Origin: Oscillospiraceae bacterium MB08-C2-2
Lineage (GTDB): Bacteria > Bacillota > Clostridia > Oscillospirales > Ruminococcaceae
Reading direction: 5' to 3'
DNA: 64,000 nucleotides
Assembly (NCBI GenBank): GCA_035621215.1
Contig: CP141729.1
Coordinates: forward strand, 1,944,944 to 2,008,943
Program-made: the position numbers and the translations under genes
Notes under the pieces: generated by a model
What the model was told of the DNA's origin: nothing
Seen by the model: the letters and a program-made list of their open reading frames with translations, nothing else
The model's database searches: none
Shown here: positions 26,332-35,820 of the stretch, piece after piece
Layout: every line of letters starts with the position of its first letter
Position numbering within the stretch: the first letter of the stretch is position 1

Positions 26332-26498
26332 AAAAACCTTACAGATACCAACGTTTTTGTTTGTTTGCTATTCTGCGCTGGATATTGCTGGAAGCTTGGG
26401 AAATTTTATTAACATATTGTTCATCACTTGTCAATATATAAGAGATGAATCCCATAGGTGCATCGTGTATATTGATTATACAATTTAATATTGCTCAT

Positions 26499-26592
26499 AG
26501 CTAATGGGGAGTAGTTTTAAATTTCAGGTCAACATACATGAATCATGTTTGGTTCTGGCCTGAAATCCGTATAGGTAACCAGACTTTTAGCT
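26499..26592 (+). ncRNA. Probable yybP-ykoY (Mn2+) riboswitch aptamer
   Basis: The signature GGGGAGTAG (26506-26514) of the yybP-ykoY family stands at the 5' side, followed by a long stem (ATTTCAGG with CCTGAAAT) enclosing GTCAACATACATG, and a 3' part with CCAGACTTTT. The basal helix AGCTAA (26499-26504) with TTAGCT (26587-26592) uses the same bases as the 5' arm of the terminator at 26581. Aptamer folding would therefore prevent termination, as expected for an ON switch. The downstream gene is a P-type cation ATPase, a usual target. A covariance search would settle the family. Confidence 0.68.
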
Positions 26593-26631
26593 TATACCAA
26601 TAGGATTGGTATAAGCTAAAAGTCTTTTTTT
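26581..26631 (+). terminator. Riboswitch terminator upstream of the cation ATPase
   Basis: A perfect 20-bp stem (26581-26600 with 26606-26625) followed by seven T. It lies about 190 bp upstream of the ATPase start. Its 5' arm overlaps the basal helix of the putative aptamer. Confidence 0.9.
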
Positions 26632-26814
26632 ATTATCTTTCTTACTGTCCGCAGGGCCTCTTTTCCTGGATCATTTAAGGTCAATTGGTAAACTTCCGGG
26701 AAATCCGGGGCAGAATAGCAGAAAGGCGCTTCTGGATCACCTGTGTTTTCTGCAGCAGACGGTAAGCAAATCCATCTGTAAAAACATGTATCAACAATGA
26801 GGAGAGAGTTTATC

Positions 26815-29478
26815 GTGTATGAACAAAAAAACATCCTGCAATCCTGCGAAGAGCTTGATGTAAACCCGCAAATGGGCTTATCCAGCCAGCAGGCAGCGGA
26901 GCGGCTTCAAAAATACGGCCCCAATGCTTTGGTGGAAGCAAAGCCCAAATCCAAGCTTTCTATGTTTTTAAGCCAGCTCAACGACCCCATGATTTATATT
27001 CTGTTTGCGGCGGCGGCCATTTCCATGTTCCTTCGGGAATGGGGGGATGCTGTCATCATTCTGATGGTGGTTCTGCTCAACGCCATTGTGGGCATGAGCC
27101 AAGAGGCGAAGGCTGAGCAGGCTCTTGAGGCTCTGAAAAAGCTTTCCAGCCCCTTTGCTCTTGTGCGCCGGGATGGCAAGCTAATGGATGTTCCCGCTGC
27201 CGAACTGGTGCTGGGTGATGTGGTCGTGCTGGAAGCCGGAAGAGTTTTGCCCGCCGACCTTCGGCTGATTTCTTCCATCAACTTGAAGGTGGAGGAATCC
27301 GCTCTCACCGGTGAATCGGTTCCGGTGGAAAAAGATTCTGATTTTGTGGCCACCGGGGATACCTCTCTGGGCGACCGGGTCAACATGGCCTTCTCCTCCA
27401 CCAGTGTCACCTACGGCCGTGGCGAAGGTATTGTGGCCGCCACCGGTATGAACACCGAAATCGGCAAAATCGCCACGATGATTAACCAGACTGCCACCTC
27501 CATGACTCCGCTGCAAAAACGTCTGGCTGATTTGAGCAAGCTGTTGGGCGGCCTTGCCCTTGCGATCTGTGTGGCTATGTTTGCCATTGCCATCATCCAG
27601 CAGCGCCCCATTGTGGAAATGCTTCTCACCGCGATCTCCCTTGCAGTAGCGGCTATTCCCGAGGGTCTGCCCGCTGTGGTAACCATTGTGCTGGCCCTGG
27701 GCGTTCAGCGGATGGTCAAGGTCAACACCATTGTTCGCCGCCTGCCCTCTGTGGAAACGCTGGGTGCAGTCAGTGTGGTTTGCTCTGATAAAACCGGTAC
27801 CCTCACCCAGAACAAAATGACTGTCACACAGGTTTATCGGGATGAAAAGCTGGAAGAAGTCTCCGCTCTTGCCCCCGAGCAGGATCAGCTGTTTCTCGAG
27901 GGTTTTGTGCTCTGCAACGATGCCTCCATTAAAAACGGCACCGCTATCGGTGATCCCACCGAAATTGCCCTGCTGGATATGGGCGCACGCACCGCCTTTT
28001 CCAGAGAGGGCCTTGAGGAAACACTCCCCCGTGTGGCGGAGCAGGCCTTTGATTCCGACCGCAAAATGATGACCACCGTTCACAGACGGGATGGCAAAGC
28101 CATTGCCTTTACCAAGGGCGCTATGGATATCCTGCTTTCCCGCTGCGAAAACATTATCATCAACGGGCAGGTTCGCCCTCTCACCCAGATAGACCGTGAA
28201 AAGGTCTTCCGGGCCGCCAGCTCCATGGCCCATTCCGCCCTGCGGGTGCTGGCCCTTGCTTTTAAAGAAAACGATGAAAGCGCAACCGAAGAGAACCTGA
28301 CCTTTGTGGGCCTTGTGGGTATGATTGATCCGCCCCGCCCCGAGGCTGCCGAGGCTGTTCAGGTGTTTAAGGATGCCAAAATCCGCACGGTCATGATCAC
28401 CGGTGACCATAAGGATACCGCTCTGGCCATTGCCCGTGAGCTAAAAATCGCAGACAGTGAAGAACAGTGCATGACCGGGGAACAGCTCTCCAAAATGACA
28501 CAGGATGACCTGAATCGGGTGGTGGACGATGTGCGGGTATTTGCCCGTGTTTCGCCCGAGCATAAGGTTATGATCGTAAAGGCGCTGAAATCCCACGGAT
28601 ATATTGTTTCCATGACCGGTGACGGCGTTAACGATGCCCCCTCTCTCAAAACCGCCGATATCGGTGTTGCCATGGGCATCACCGGCACCGATGTGGCTAA
28701 GGGCGCAGCGGATATGGTGCTCACCGACGATAACTTTGCTACCATTGAAAAGGCTGTGGCCGAGGGCCGGGGAATTTACAGCAACATTAAAAAATCGGTT
28801 CTGTTCCTGCTTTCCTCCAACTTTGGCGAGGTTATCACCATGTTTGGCGCCATTTTGGCGGGGTTGGCGGCTCCCTTGCAGGCCACCCACATTCTCTTTG
28901 TTAATCTGCTCACCGATACGCTCCCCGCTTTGGCACTGGGCGTGGATTCCAAGGATAAGGACATCATGAAGGCTCCGCCCCGCCACCCGGAGGAAAGCCT
29001 GTTTGCTCACGGGGGCCTCGCTCTCACTCTCTTCTATGGTGTTGTCATTGCCGCTATGACCTTAGGCGCTTTCCTCTATTCCCCTGTGAAGGCTCTAATG
29101 GACGCAGGCTCCCCGGTTACCTTTGAAGGCATTAAAGCCATGCTGGGTGACACTGAGCTGCTCATGCACGCCCAGACCTATGCCTTTGTCACATTGGCTC
29201 TCTCCCAGCTGTTCCATGCCTTCGGAATGCGCAATGTGGAAAAATCCATCTTCCGCATCAATCCCTTTGAAAACCGCACTATGGTAATGGCCTTTGTGAT
29301 CGGGCTGCTCCTTCAAGTGGCAGTCACCGAAATTCCTCTGCTCACCGGGCTGTTCGGAACCGTTGCCCTCTCCTTTATGGAATGGCTGGAGCTCTTCCTG
29401 CTGGCCATGGTGCCGCTGGTGATGCATGAGCTGATCGTGCTTGTCCGCTGGATTTTCAAAGCAGGTAAAACAAATTAA
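26815..29478 (+). CDS. P-type cation-transporting ATPase (Ca2+/Mn2+ type)
   Basis: A P2-type ATPase of 887 residues that should pump divalent cations out of the cell. It has the actuator motif TGES (165-168), the phosphorylation site D325 in DKTGTLT, and the hinge motifs MITGDH and TGDGVNDAP. The ion-binding PEGL motif lies in the fourth helix, with about ten membrane helices in total. The subgroup resembles bacterial SERCA/PMCA-like pumps; with the Mn2+-type riboswitch upstream, Mn2+ export is a reasonable guess. The start is GTG at 26815 after GAGGAGAG; an in-frame ATG at 26797 lacks spacing. It ends at a stable terminator. Confidence 0.95.
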   Translation: MYEQKNILQSCEELDVNPQMGLSSQQAAERLQKYGPNALVEAKPKSKLSMFLSQLNDPMIYILFAAAAISMFLREWGDAVIILMVVLLNAIVGMSQEAKAEQALEALKKLSSPFALVRRDGKLMDVPAAELVLGDVVVLEAGRVLPADLRLISSINLKVEESALTGESVPVEKDSDFVATGDTSLGDRVNMAFSSTSVTYGRGEGIVAATGMNTEIGKIATMINQTATSMTPLQKRLADLSKLLGGLALAICVAMFAIAIIQQRPIVEMLLTAISLAVAAIPEGLPAVVTIVLALGVQRMVKVNTIVRRLPSVETLGAVSVVCSDKTGTLTQNKMTVTQVYRDEKLEEVSALAPEQDQLFLEGFVLCNDASIKNGTAIGDPTEIALLDMGARTAFSREGLEETLPRVAEQAFDSDRKMMTTVHRRDGKAIAFTKGAMDILLSRCENIIINGQVRPLTQIDREKVFRAASSMAHSALRVLALAFKENDESATEENLTFVGLVGMIDPPRPEAAEAVQVFKDAKIRTVMITGDHKDTALAIARELKIADSEEQCMTGEQLSKMTQDDLNRVVDDVRVFARVSPEHKVMIVKALKSHGYIVSMTGDGVNDAPSLKTADIGVAMGITGTDVAKGAADMVLTDDNFATIEKAVAEGRGIYSNIKKSVLFLLSSNFGEVITMFGAILAGLAAPLQATHILFVNLLTDTLPALALGVDSKDKDIMKAPPRHPEESLFAHGGLALTLFYGVVIAAMTLGAFLYSPVKALMDAGSPVTFEGIKAMLGDTELLMHAQTYAFVTLALSQLFHAFGMRNVEKSIFRINPFENRTMVMAFVIGLLLQVAVTEIPLLTGLFGTVALSFMEWLELFLLAMVPLVMHELIVLVRWIFKAGKTN

Positions 29479-29511
29479 CCTCTATAGCTTTCCAGAATAA
29501 AGATGCTTGAA

Positions 29512-29545
29512 GGAAGGGCCGCTGCAACCTTGCAGCGGCCCTTCC
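29512..29545 (+). terminator. Terminator of the cation ATPase gene
   Basis: A perfect 16-bp GC-rich stem (29512-29527 and 29530-29545) with loop CC, 34 bp after the stop codon. The following sequence is only moderately T-rich. Confidence 0.75.
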
Positions 29546-29663
29546 CCTTTGTGATGGCAGTATATTAAAAAATGCAAATATAGCTTATAAAGATTCGTTT
29601 GCTTTTTGGTGCTGACTGTAATATGATCATGAGAGAATGTTACAGAATAGGAGAAGCTATTGT

Positions 29664-30497
29664 ATGGTTAAAAACAGATTTTCGAATCCGGTATGGTCGC
29701 TCCTTTCTGTTTATTTGATCTGTTTTGTGTTCAGGGCAGTTGAGTATATGATTATCCGTACCGATCAAGGCATATTCGGCGAGGCATTTCTCCATAAGCT
29801 TGCCGGGATTATGGTGCTTGCAATCGCATTGCGCTATTTTTCACTCAGTTGGCCGGAAGTGGGGCTGGGAGGGCAGCGGGCAAAAAATACACTATACGGC
29901 CTGCTTCTCGGCGCTTGCGTGTATGTGATTGCCTATGGCGCAGAATTTGTTTTCCAGCAGATGCAGGGTGCTAACCCATCCCTGCAGGTATATGTAACCA
30001 GCTATGCGCTGGAGGGCAATCAAGGCAGGCAAACCGGGCTGTGGTTTTTTGTTTTTTGCTTGGTTGGGAACCTGATCAACGTAGCAATGGAGGAAGGCAT
30101 TTTCCGAGGGCTGTTCCTTCGCTTGCTGGAATCCAAGCTTTCCTTTATAAAATCGGCTGTTATTTCTTCTATCCTTTTTGGCGTTTGGCACATTGCGGCT
30201 CCTGTTCGCAGCCTGCTGGATGGAGAGATCAGTGAAGCCGGGGCGATATTTTCTGCCCTGGTGCTGATTGTAACAGCCGGAATCACGGGATTTAAGTTCT
30301 GCCTGCTGGCCAAGATAACCGGTTCTCTTTGGATGCCCATGGCCGATCACTTTTTTAACAACACCATCATTAACCTTTTGCATATTGCCACAGCATCCGG
30401 CATGGATGAGATGCAGGTAATCCGTATTTCCATTGCCCAGACCCTATCCTTCCTGATTGTGCTTTTCATCTATCGCAGAAGACGTATCAAACAGTAA
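29664..30497 (+). CDS. CPBP family intramembrane metalloprotease
   Basis: A 277-residue membrane protein of the CAAX protease/bacteriocin-processing family (ABI). Motif 1 is EEGIFR at 143-148 (E-E-x3-R), motif 2 is FGVWHIA, and motif 3 is DHFFNN near the end. About eight membrane helices are predicted. The ATG at 29664 follows AGGAGAAG. Known members process prenylated proteins or peptides, or protect against bacteriocins; nothing here shows the substrate. It stands alone between two terminators. Confidence 0.9.
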   Translation: MVKNRFSNPVWSLLSVYLICFVFRAVEYMIIRTDQGIFGEAFLHKLAGIMVLAIALRYFSLSWPEVGLGGQRAKNTLYGLLLGACVYVIAYGAEFVFQQMQGANPSLQVYVTSYALEGNQGRQTGLWFFVFCLVGNLINVAMEEGIFRGLFLRLLESKLSFIKSAVISSILFGVWHIAAPVRSLLDGEISEAGAIFSALVLIVTAGITGFKFCLLAKITGSLWMPMADHFFNNTIINLLHIATASGMDEMQVIRISIAQTLSFLIVLFIYRRRRIKQ

Positions 30498-30547
30498 GCT
30501 CCCGCATTAAAGCTAAATCTTCCTACATAGGGGCATTCTATAAAAGT

Positions 30548-30583
30548 GAGGGCATCACCATTTTATCCAACGGTGATGCCCTC
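30548..30583 (+). terminator. Terminator of the CPBP protease gene
   Basis: Perfect 12-bp stem GAGGGCATCACC / GGTGATGCCCTC with a 12-nt loop, followed by AT-rich sequence including TTTT. Confidence 0.65.
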
Positions 30584-30787
30584 ATATATTTTATCTACAA
30601 TCTGTTTTGAACAAGCTTTGTCGCTTCATTCAAATTTCATCCGCAGGCAGGGCCAGTATTTAAGCGGAACACCTGTGGTGCATGGCATTCCTTTTGATAC
30701 GCATACGCCCCCTTTTGTGCAACAGCAGGCTTTGCCCGCCAAGGGTAAAAGGCATATGCATCTATACCAGCGGATTGAACTGTATTG

Positions 30788-31471
30788 TCAGGCTAAGGCT
30801 TCTGTCTCTCGGCTCTTGGCTTGCTCCGGGGAAACCAGTGGGAAATTCCTTGAGCCCAAAACCTCGGTGGCATACTGGGTTATATAGCCTTGCTCCACCA
30901 GCTCCCGCATGCGGGCCTCGCCGCACTGATAGGCAATGAGAGCATTGGTCTCGCCGTATTTTGCCACATAATCGCTGATGACCATCACCCCGGCCTCAAT
31001 ATTATCTTCGGGGATGTTCACATCCAGACCTTGGGCGGAAAGCCACTTCCAGTTGCTCTGGTTGATCTGCATCAGCCCCCGATCCCTTGTCCCATTTTCA
31101 TTGACATTGTCCCGGATGCCCACCATAAATCGGCTTTCCCTCTCCATGATCGCCAGCACCAGCTCATAATCCACATTGTATTCCTGACACAGGCTGTAGG
31201 TATATTCCTGCAGCTCTGCATCCAGCGGGATATCATAAAGCGGTGCCATAAAAGGTTTAGGGGAAAGCTTGGATTCCAGCGTTTCCTCATCCACCGGGTA
31301 GTAGGAGAACCCCAGTGACACCGGAGCCTTGCTCTGGCGGTTCATCACACTGGAAGGCGCCTCCAACGGAACCGGATTATACCGGTTTTGTTCCCGGTAG
31401 GAGGACAGGTAAAGATGATACACCAGAAGGCCCAGCAAAGCGCCCCCCAAGAGCAGCAGCAACACCCGCAT
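30788..31471 (-). CDS. Lytic transglycosylase (SLT domain)
   Basis: A 227-residue membrane-anchored peptidoglycan lytic transglycosylase. It has an N-terminal signal anchor (residues 2-22), a linker, then an SLT/goose-lysozyme-like domain from about 95. The catalytic glutamate is in AIMERESRF, followed by the family pattern GLMQINQSNW and an IEAGV and ALIAYQCGEARM end. It would cut glycan strands at the outer face of the membrane. It stands alone, divergent from the arsR operon. Confidence 0.92.
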   Translation of the reverse strand: MRVLLLLLGGALLGLLVYHLYLSSYREQNRYNPVPLEAPSSVMNRQSKAPVSLGFSYYPVDEETLESKLSPKPFMAPLYDIPLDAELQEYTYSLCQEYNVDYELVLAIMERESRFMVGIRDNVNENGTRDRGLMQINQSNWKWLSAQGLDVNIPEDNIEAGVMVISDYVAKYGETNALIAYQCGEARMRELVEQGYITQYATEVLGSRNFPLVSPEQAKSRETEALA

Positions 31472-31680
31472 CGTTTTTATGACATATATTTTAATATAAA
31501 TTCAACCTTTCTTTATGTCCTGGCCCTATGCACATCCAACAGTATAGGGTAAGGGCAATCTATTTGTCAATGTTTCCTACTTTTTTATGGTTATTTCGAC
31601 GATTCTTTCTAAAGCTCCGCTATGGTTTTCCGGCGGTTTCACCCATAGAATTGGCCGGTTTTCTCTTCCCACGCATGGGA

Positions 31681-31710
31681 TTGACAGCGCCCGGCATATT
31701 ATATTATAAT
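31681..31710 (+). promoter_or_regulatory. Promoter of the arsR-tlpA-ccdA operon
   Basis: TTGACA (31681-31686), 18-bp spacer, TATAAT (31705-31710), 35 bp upstream of the ATG. The -10 lies inside a palindrome (31696-31712). Confidence 0.85.
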
Positions 31711-31712
31711 AT
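31696..31712. promoter_or_regulatory. Putative ArsR operator
   Basis: A perfect 8+1+8 palindrome ATATTATA-T-TATAATAT covers the -10 element. AT-rich dyads over the promoter are typical ArsR-family operators, so autoregulation is likely. Confidence 0.65.
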
Positions 31713-31744
31713 CCGCATATACAAATAAAGGGGGCTCGTCCTAC

Positions 31745-32062
31745 ATGGATGCCCAGGAGCAATACTATACCCAGCGAGCCGAGCTTCTCAAGGCTTTGGC
31801 ACATCCGGTGCGGCTGCGGATTTTGCGGGAGCTTTGTGTCAACCAGATTAATGTTACCACTTTATACACTCGGTTGGGTTTACCCCAGTCTACCATCTCC
31901 CGCCATCTTTTGGTGTTGAAAAATGCCGGAATTGTTTTCGGCCACCGCCATGGGCTGGAAATTGATTACAGCATCGATTGTGACCAGCTTGAGCCTTTTA
32001 TTAAGCTGATTATCAAGGATGCGGCCGATGCATCCTCACACCTCATTGAACCGAAAGGATGA
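31745..32062 (+). CDS. ArsR family winged-helix repressor
   Basis: A 105-residue regulator. It has the ArsR helix-turn-helix: ALAHPVRLRILRELC, the recognition segment LGLPQSTISRHLLVLKNAGIV and the wing GHRHGLEIDYS. The classical metal site ELCVCDL is changed to ELCVNQI with one cysteine, so a metal sensor of the ArsR/SmtB alpha-3 type is unlikely; a redox role through this Cys is possible. It overlaps tlpA by 4 nt (ATGA), so it is the first gene of a redox operon. The autoregulatory site is inferred from a palindrome over the promoter. Confidence 0.92.
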   Translation: MDAQEQYYTQRAELLKALAHPVRLRILRELCVNQINVTTLYTRLGLPQSTISRHLLVLKNAGIVFGHRHGLEIDYSIDCDQLEPFIKLIIKDAADASSHLIEPKG

Positions 32063-32667
32063 GAATTTTGAAAAAAAAGTTTTTGATTCTATCATTGGCA
32101 CTCACTTTATCTCTTGCAGCCTGCGGCAAAGGAGACATATCTACCTCACAGCCTGCAGAAACACTATCTGAGCCTTCTTCACAAGCCCAGCAAAGCATCC
32201 CCGAATCAAGCGATACATCTTCCTCTGAGCCAGAGGAAATGCCGCTGGTGCCCGATTTTACTGTGCAAGCCAACAATGGAGAAAGCGTCAGCCTATCCAG
32301 TTATGCAGGTAAGGTGGTGGTTCTGAACTTCTGGGCAAGCTGGTGCCCCCCCTGCAAGGCAGAAATGCCGGATTTCCAGATTCTCCACGATGAGCTGGCT
32401 GATTCCGAAGAGGTGGTGCTTCTCCTGCTTAACCAGACCGACGGCCAGCGGGAAACCAAAGAAAAAGCGGATAAATATCTGGCGGATAACAGCCATACCT
32501 TTATGAACCTCTATGATACCGGGGAAGTGGGTTTTGGAATCTTCGGGATTCAAAGCATCCCCACCACTGTGGTGATCGATAAAGAGGGGCGGCTTTCCGA
32601 CTTTGTTTTGGGCAAAACCGATTTAGCAACGGTAAAGCAGATGATTGAGGAGGCCAAAAATGCTTAG
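32059..32667 (+). CDS. TlpA-like thioredoxin-fold lipoprotein
   Basis: A 202-residue extracytoplasmic thiol-disulfide oxidoreductase. It starts with a lipoprotein signal ending in LAAC (acylated C22), followed by a Ser/Glu-rich linker and a thioredoxin-like domain with the active site WCPPC (C96, C99). The AhpC/TSA-like pattern VVLNFWASWCPPCKAEMP is clear. It should receive electrons from CcdA, encoded next, and reduce disulfides outside the membrane. The last bases overlap ccdA. Confidence 0.93.
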   Translation: MRILKKKFLILSLALTLSLAACGKGDISTSQPAETLSEPSSQAQQSIPESSDTSSSEPEEMPLVPDFTVQANNGESVSLSSYAGKVVVLNFWASWCPPCKAEMPDFQILHDELADSEEVVLLLLNQTDGQRETKEKADKYLADNSHTFMNLYDTGEVGFGIFGIQSIPTTVVIDKEGRLSDFVLGKTDLATVKQMIEEAKNA

Positions 32668-33364
32668 TCAGGCTGCACCCAAAATTACGCCCGCTCTCTT
32701 TGGGCTGGTTTTTTCTGAAGGATTGTTTGCCTTCCTTTCCCCCTGCATTTTACCCATGCTGCCCATTTATCTGCTGTATCTCAGCGGCACCGGCAACATG
32801 CAGGAAAACCGGGATCGGCTGATTCGCAATACTGTTGGCTTTATTTGCGGCTTCACTCTTGTTTTTGTTGGGTTGGGTGCCACTGCCTCCGGCCTTGGGA
32901 GCCTGCTTTCCCAGCACCGTGATTGGCTGCAGCGCATCGGCGGTGTAATCATGATTGTATTTGGCCTGCATTTCATGGGAATTCTGCGCATTTCCTTCCT
33001 CAACCAAACCAAGACCTTGCAAGCCAACACCAAGGATCTGCGCTTTTTTTCCAGCCTGCTGTTTGGAGGCGCTTTTTCTCTTGGCTGGACCCCCTGCCTT
33101 GGGCCATTTTTGGGCTCGGCTCTGCTCCTTGCCTCCAACTCCTCCACGTTGCCGCAAGGGATCGCCCTTCTGTTTGTTTTTTCCATGGGCTTGGGCGTAC
33201 CTTTTCTGCTGACCGCTCTGCTGTGGGACCGCCTGCAGGGAGCAATGCGGTTTATTAAAAAGCACCTGAACAAAATCAAGATGATTTCCGGCACTCTTTT
33301 AATCATTGTGGGCCTTCTTATGCTCTTTGATCTTTTTGGTTATTACATGGGGCTGTTTTCATAA
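32660..33364 (+). CDS. ccdA: CcdA family thiol-disulfide membrane transporter
   Basis: A 234-residue membrane protein of the CcdA/DsbD-beta family with six helices. Two half-repeats each carry a conserved cysteine-proline motif, SPCILPMLPIY near the start and GWTPCLGPFLG in the middle. It passes electrons from cytoplasmic thioredoxin to the extracytoplasmic TlpA-like partner. The ATG lies 8 nt inside the end of tlpA, after GAGGAGG. A terminator follows the stop. Confidence 0.93.
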   Translation: MLSQAAPKITPALFGLVFSEGLFAFLSPCILPMLPIYLLYLSGTGNMQENRDRLIRNTVGFICGFTLVFVGLGATASGLGSLLSQHRDWLQRIGGVIMIVFGLHFMGILRISFLNQTKTLQANTKDLRFFSSLLFGGAFSLGWTPCLGPFLGSALLLASNSSTLPQGIALLFVFSMGLGVPFLLTALLWDRLQGAMRFIKKHLNKIKMISGTLLIIVGLLMLFDLFGYYMGLFS

Positions 33365-33383
33365 AAGCTTCTTCACGCTAAAA

Positions 33384-33414
33384 AAGCAGGGACCCCTCAA
33401 AAAGGTCCCTGCTT
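33384..33414 (+). terminator. Terminator after ccdA
   Basis: Stem AAGCAGGGACC / GGTCCCTGCTT (11 bp), 19 bp after the ccdA stop. The same stem sequence occurs again at 33598-33630. Confidence 0.75.
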
Positions 33415-33597
33415 GAGCAAATATCCAAAAGTCTATACGCTCTATGGGGGGGCATCCCATGCCCCCCGTATTCTCCCCGGATTGCGCCGCAACAGCGCAA
33501 AAAATGGAATTCCTGCATCGATATCAATTCAACGCAGGAAGAATTACCAATAAAAGATTTACGTCTCTCGTGGTTAACGCCGCTACTTCTACAATTT
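33415..33597. other. Hairpin-rich segment between twin terminators
   Basis: Three stems in a row: GGGGGGCAT / ATGCCCCCC (33447-33467), TTGCGC / GCGCAA (33482-33500) and TTCCTGC / GCAGGAA (33510-33540). No open frame. It could be a small RNA or a relic element; strand is not known. Confidence 0.5.
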
Positions 33598-33630
33598 AAA
33601 AGCAGGGACCCTCAAAAGGTCCCTGCTTTT
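33598..33630. terminator. Terminator at the end of the dCache chemoreceptor
   Basis: A perfect 13-bp stem AAAAGCAGGGACC / GGTCCCTGCTTTT with loop CTCAAAA, 24 bp beyond the chemoreceptor stop and usable on both strands. Near-copy of the terminator after ccdA. Confidence 0.85.
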
Positions 33631-33654
33631 GGTATACGCAAGATTTTTTATAGC

Positions 33655-35820
33655 TTAGAACCGGTCATCGGGCTGCAAAGACATATTGCTTTCAGCCGAA
33701 TCCCACTGGAGCTCCTGAACAGGCACTTCGCTATCCTGCTCTTTAACACCTGCCAGCTGGAATTTGCCAACCTCATCCCGAAGGAGCACAGCCTGTGCGG
33801 TCAGCTCCTCGCTGGAAGCCGAGCTCTCCTCAGCTGTGGCTGCATTGGTCTGCACAACGGTGGCAATCTGCTCAATGCCCTGTGTGACTTCCTTGAGGGA
33901 ATCCGCCTGCCGCTCTGAATCCTTCTGAATCTGGACGATAATGGACTGCACCTGCTGGGAGTTCCGATCCACATCCTGCAAAGCATCTGCGGTCACCTTG
34001 GTAATCTTGGTACCGGTTTCCACCGCCTGAATGGATGCGTGAATCAGGTCTTCGGTCTGCTTGGCGGCCTCTGCCGATTTAGCAGCTAGATTGCGCACTT
34101 CATCGGCTACAACTGCAAAGCCCTTGCCTGCCGCACCGGCCCGAGCAGCTTCAACGGCGGCATTGAGTGCCAGAATGTTGGTTTGGAAGGCGATATCGTC
34201 AATGGCCTTGATAATTTTGCGAATTTGGCCGGAAGCCTGATTGATTTCCTTCATAGAGGCTTGCAGTTCCTCCATGTGCCGGTTACCGGCGACCAATCCC
34301 TTGCCTGCCTCACCCACATATTCAGTGGCCTTGATCACATTATCCATATTGTGGGTCGCCATACCCGAAACCTCATAAATGGAAGCAGAAAGCTGTTGGA
34401 TAGAGCTGGATTGCTGGGAAGCTCCGGTGGCCAGTGCCTGTGCGGAGGAAGAAATTTGGGAAGCGCCCACCTCAACTTGCTCGGCAGACATATGAATATG
34501 GGAAAGGGTCGCGCTGAGTGTAGAGGAAATATTGAGCAGTGCTTCCTTAACCGGGGCAAACTCACCGGCATAATCCTGCTCCAGATTGATGCGCAGATTT
34601 CCCTGTGCCATCGTGCCCAACACCTGTGTGATTTCTTGGATATAATCGATATAGTGGCTCAGGCGGGTTACCGTTCTGCCGATTGCATCCGCCACCTGCC
34701 GGGTTTCATCCTTGGAGCGAATATCCAAATGCACATCCAGATTACCGTCTGCAATTTGGTTAGCGGCTTTAGTTAGTTTACGCAGAGGCGAAACAATGCC
34801 ACTGGTCACCAGCGCAATCATAGCCACCAGGATCAGGCCGGCCACAATGAAAACGGTGATCAATGTTGAAATTATTTTGGTATATTCCTGCAGGAACTCT
34901 CTCTCAGGCAAACCGGTGGCAATTGTCCAACCGCTGGTGCCAACCTGCGCGACATAGCCATAGCCCTTCTCGCCGCCCTTGGTATAAGTAACACTGCCTT
35001 CCTGCTTGCTGATTATTGCATTTTTAAGCTCGTTGGAAAAATCACTATCCGCAATGTTGGTGCCAATGCGGTCTGCATCCGGATGATACAGCATGTGGCC
35101 ATTTGAGGTGGTCAGAACATAATAACCATGTTCACCCAGTGTATAGGTTCCCATAAGTTCGCTGATTTTGTCTAAAGAAAAATCAGCGCCAATGGCCCCA
35201 ATCATTTTTTGAATACCCGAATAATCCTTCTGAAAAATAGGAGCCACAATGCTGACTATTTGAGTTCCTGTGACATAGTCTTCTGTAGGATCGGTCATAA
35301 TAACTTCACCGGCGGCTCCTTGCAGAACAGTATACCAAGCTCTCTCCTGCACCACATAGCCATCCTCAAGACCATAACCGGTGGATTGCAGGATCTGGTT
35401 GGCATCAAAATCCGCAATCCATACTGACATCAAATTTTCGGCATCCATTTCTTCCGCTTTTTCCAAGGTAGCCTTAATTCCGTTAAAATCCGGATCCAAG
35501 AAAATCTTGTTGCCGGCTCCCACACGAATACACATCTGTTCCATCTGGCCGGTAAGAGCCAGAGACTTCACCATTTGCGCGCACTTTGCAAAATAGCTGT
35601 TCACATCCAAAGCCGCTGTTTGTGATTTGGCCTGCAACTCCCTGTTTGTCAGATCGGAGACGGTATTCCCCACCAGATACTGCAAAATACCGGCCACCAA
35701 AACAAAAGAAATTACAACCGGGAGCCCTATAAGCACCAGAATTTTGACCATCAGGCTTTTATTGCCAACTCCCATACCCTTGAAAACCTTTTTGATCTTT
35801 ATCGCCTTTTTTGTTTTCAT
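33655..35820 (-). CDS. Methyl-accepting chemotaxis protein with dCache domain
   Basis: A 721-residue chemoreceptor. A long basic N-terminus precedes a membrane helix at about 25-50. A double Cache domain lies outside the membrane at about 55-320 ([20 protein letters not shown], then [19 protein letters not shown]). A second helix at about 325-345, a HAMP domain and a methyl-accepting domain with [17 protein letters not shown] follow. dCache domains often bind amino acids or other small polar ligands; the ligand here is unknown. A terminator-like hairpin occurs in its leader, so expression may be attenuated. It shares no operon with other chemotaxis genes. Confidence 0.94.
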   Translation of the reverse strand: MKTKKAIKIKKVFKGMGVGNKSLMVKILVLIGLPVVISFVLVAGILQYLVGNTVSDLTNRELQAKSQTAALDVNSYFAKCAQMVKSLALTGQMEQMCIRVGAGNKIFLDPDFNGIKATLEKAEEMDAENLMSVWIADFDANQILQSTGYGLEDGYVVQERAWYTVLQGAAGEVIMTDPTEDYVTGTQIVSIVAPIFQKDYSGIQKMIGAIGADFSLDKISELMGTYTLGEHGYYVLTTSNGHMLYHPDADRIGTNIADSDFSNELKNAIISKQEGSVTYTKGGEKGYGYVAQVGTSGWTIATGLPEREFLQEYTKIISTLITVFIVAGLILVAMIALVTSGIVSPLRKLTKAANQIADGNLDVHLDIRSKDETRQVADAIGRTVTRLSHYIDYIQEITQVLGTMAQGNLRINLEQDYAGEFAPVKEALLNISSTLSATLSHIHMSAEQVEVGASQISSSAQALATGASQQSSSIQQLSASIYEVSGMATHNMDNVIKATEYVGEAGKGLVAGNRHMEELQASMKEINQASGQIRKIIKAIDDIAFQTNILALNAAVEAARAGAAGKGFAVVADEVRNLAAKSAEAAKQTEDLIHASIQAVETGTKITKVTADALQDVDRNSQQVQSIIVQIQKDSERQADSLKEVTQGIEQIATVVQTNAATAEESSASSEELTAQAVLLRDEVGKFQLAGVKEQDSEVPVQELQWDSAESNMSLQPDDRF

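Noticed and set aside
26616-26834. 72-codon minus-strand frame in front of the cation ATPase
   Set aside because: It runs through the riboswitch terminator and the ATPase start and has no start signal.
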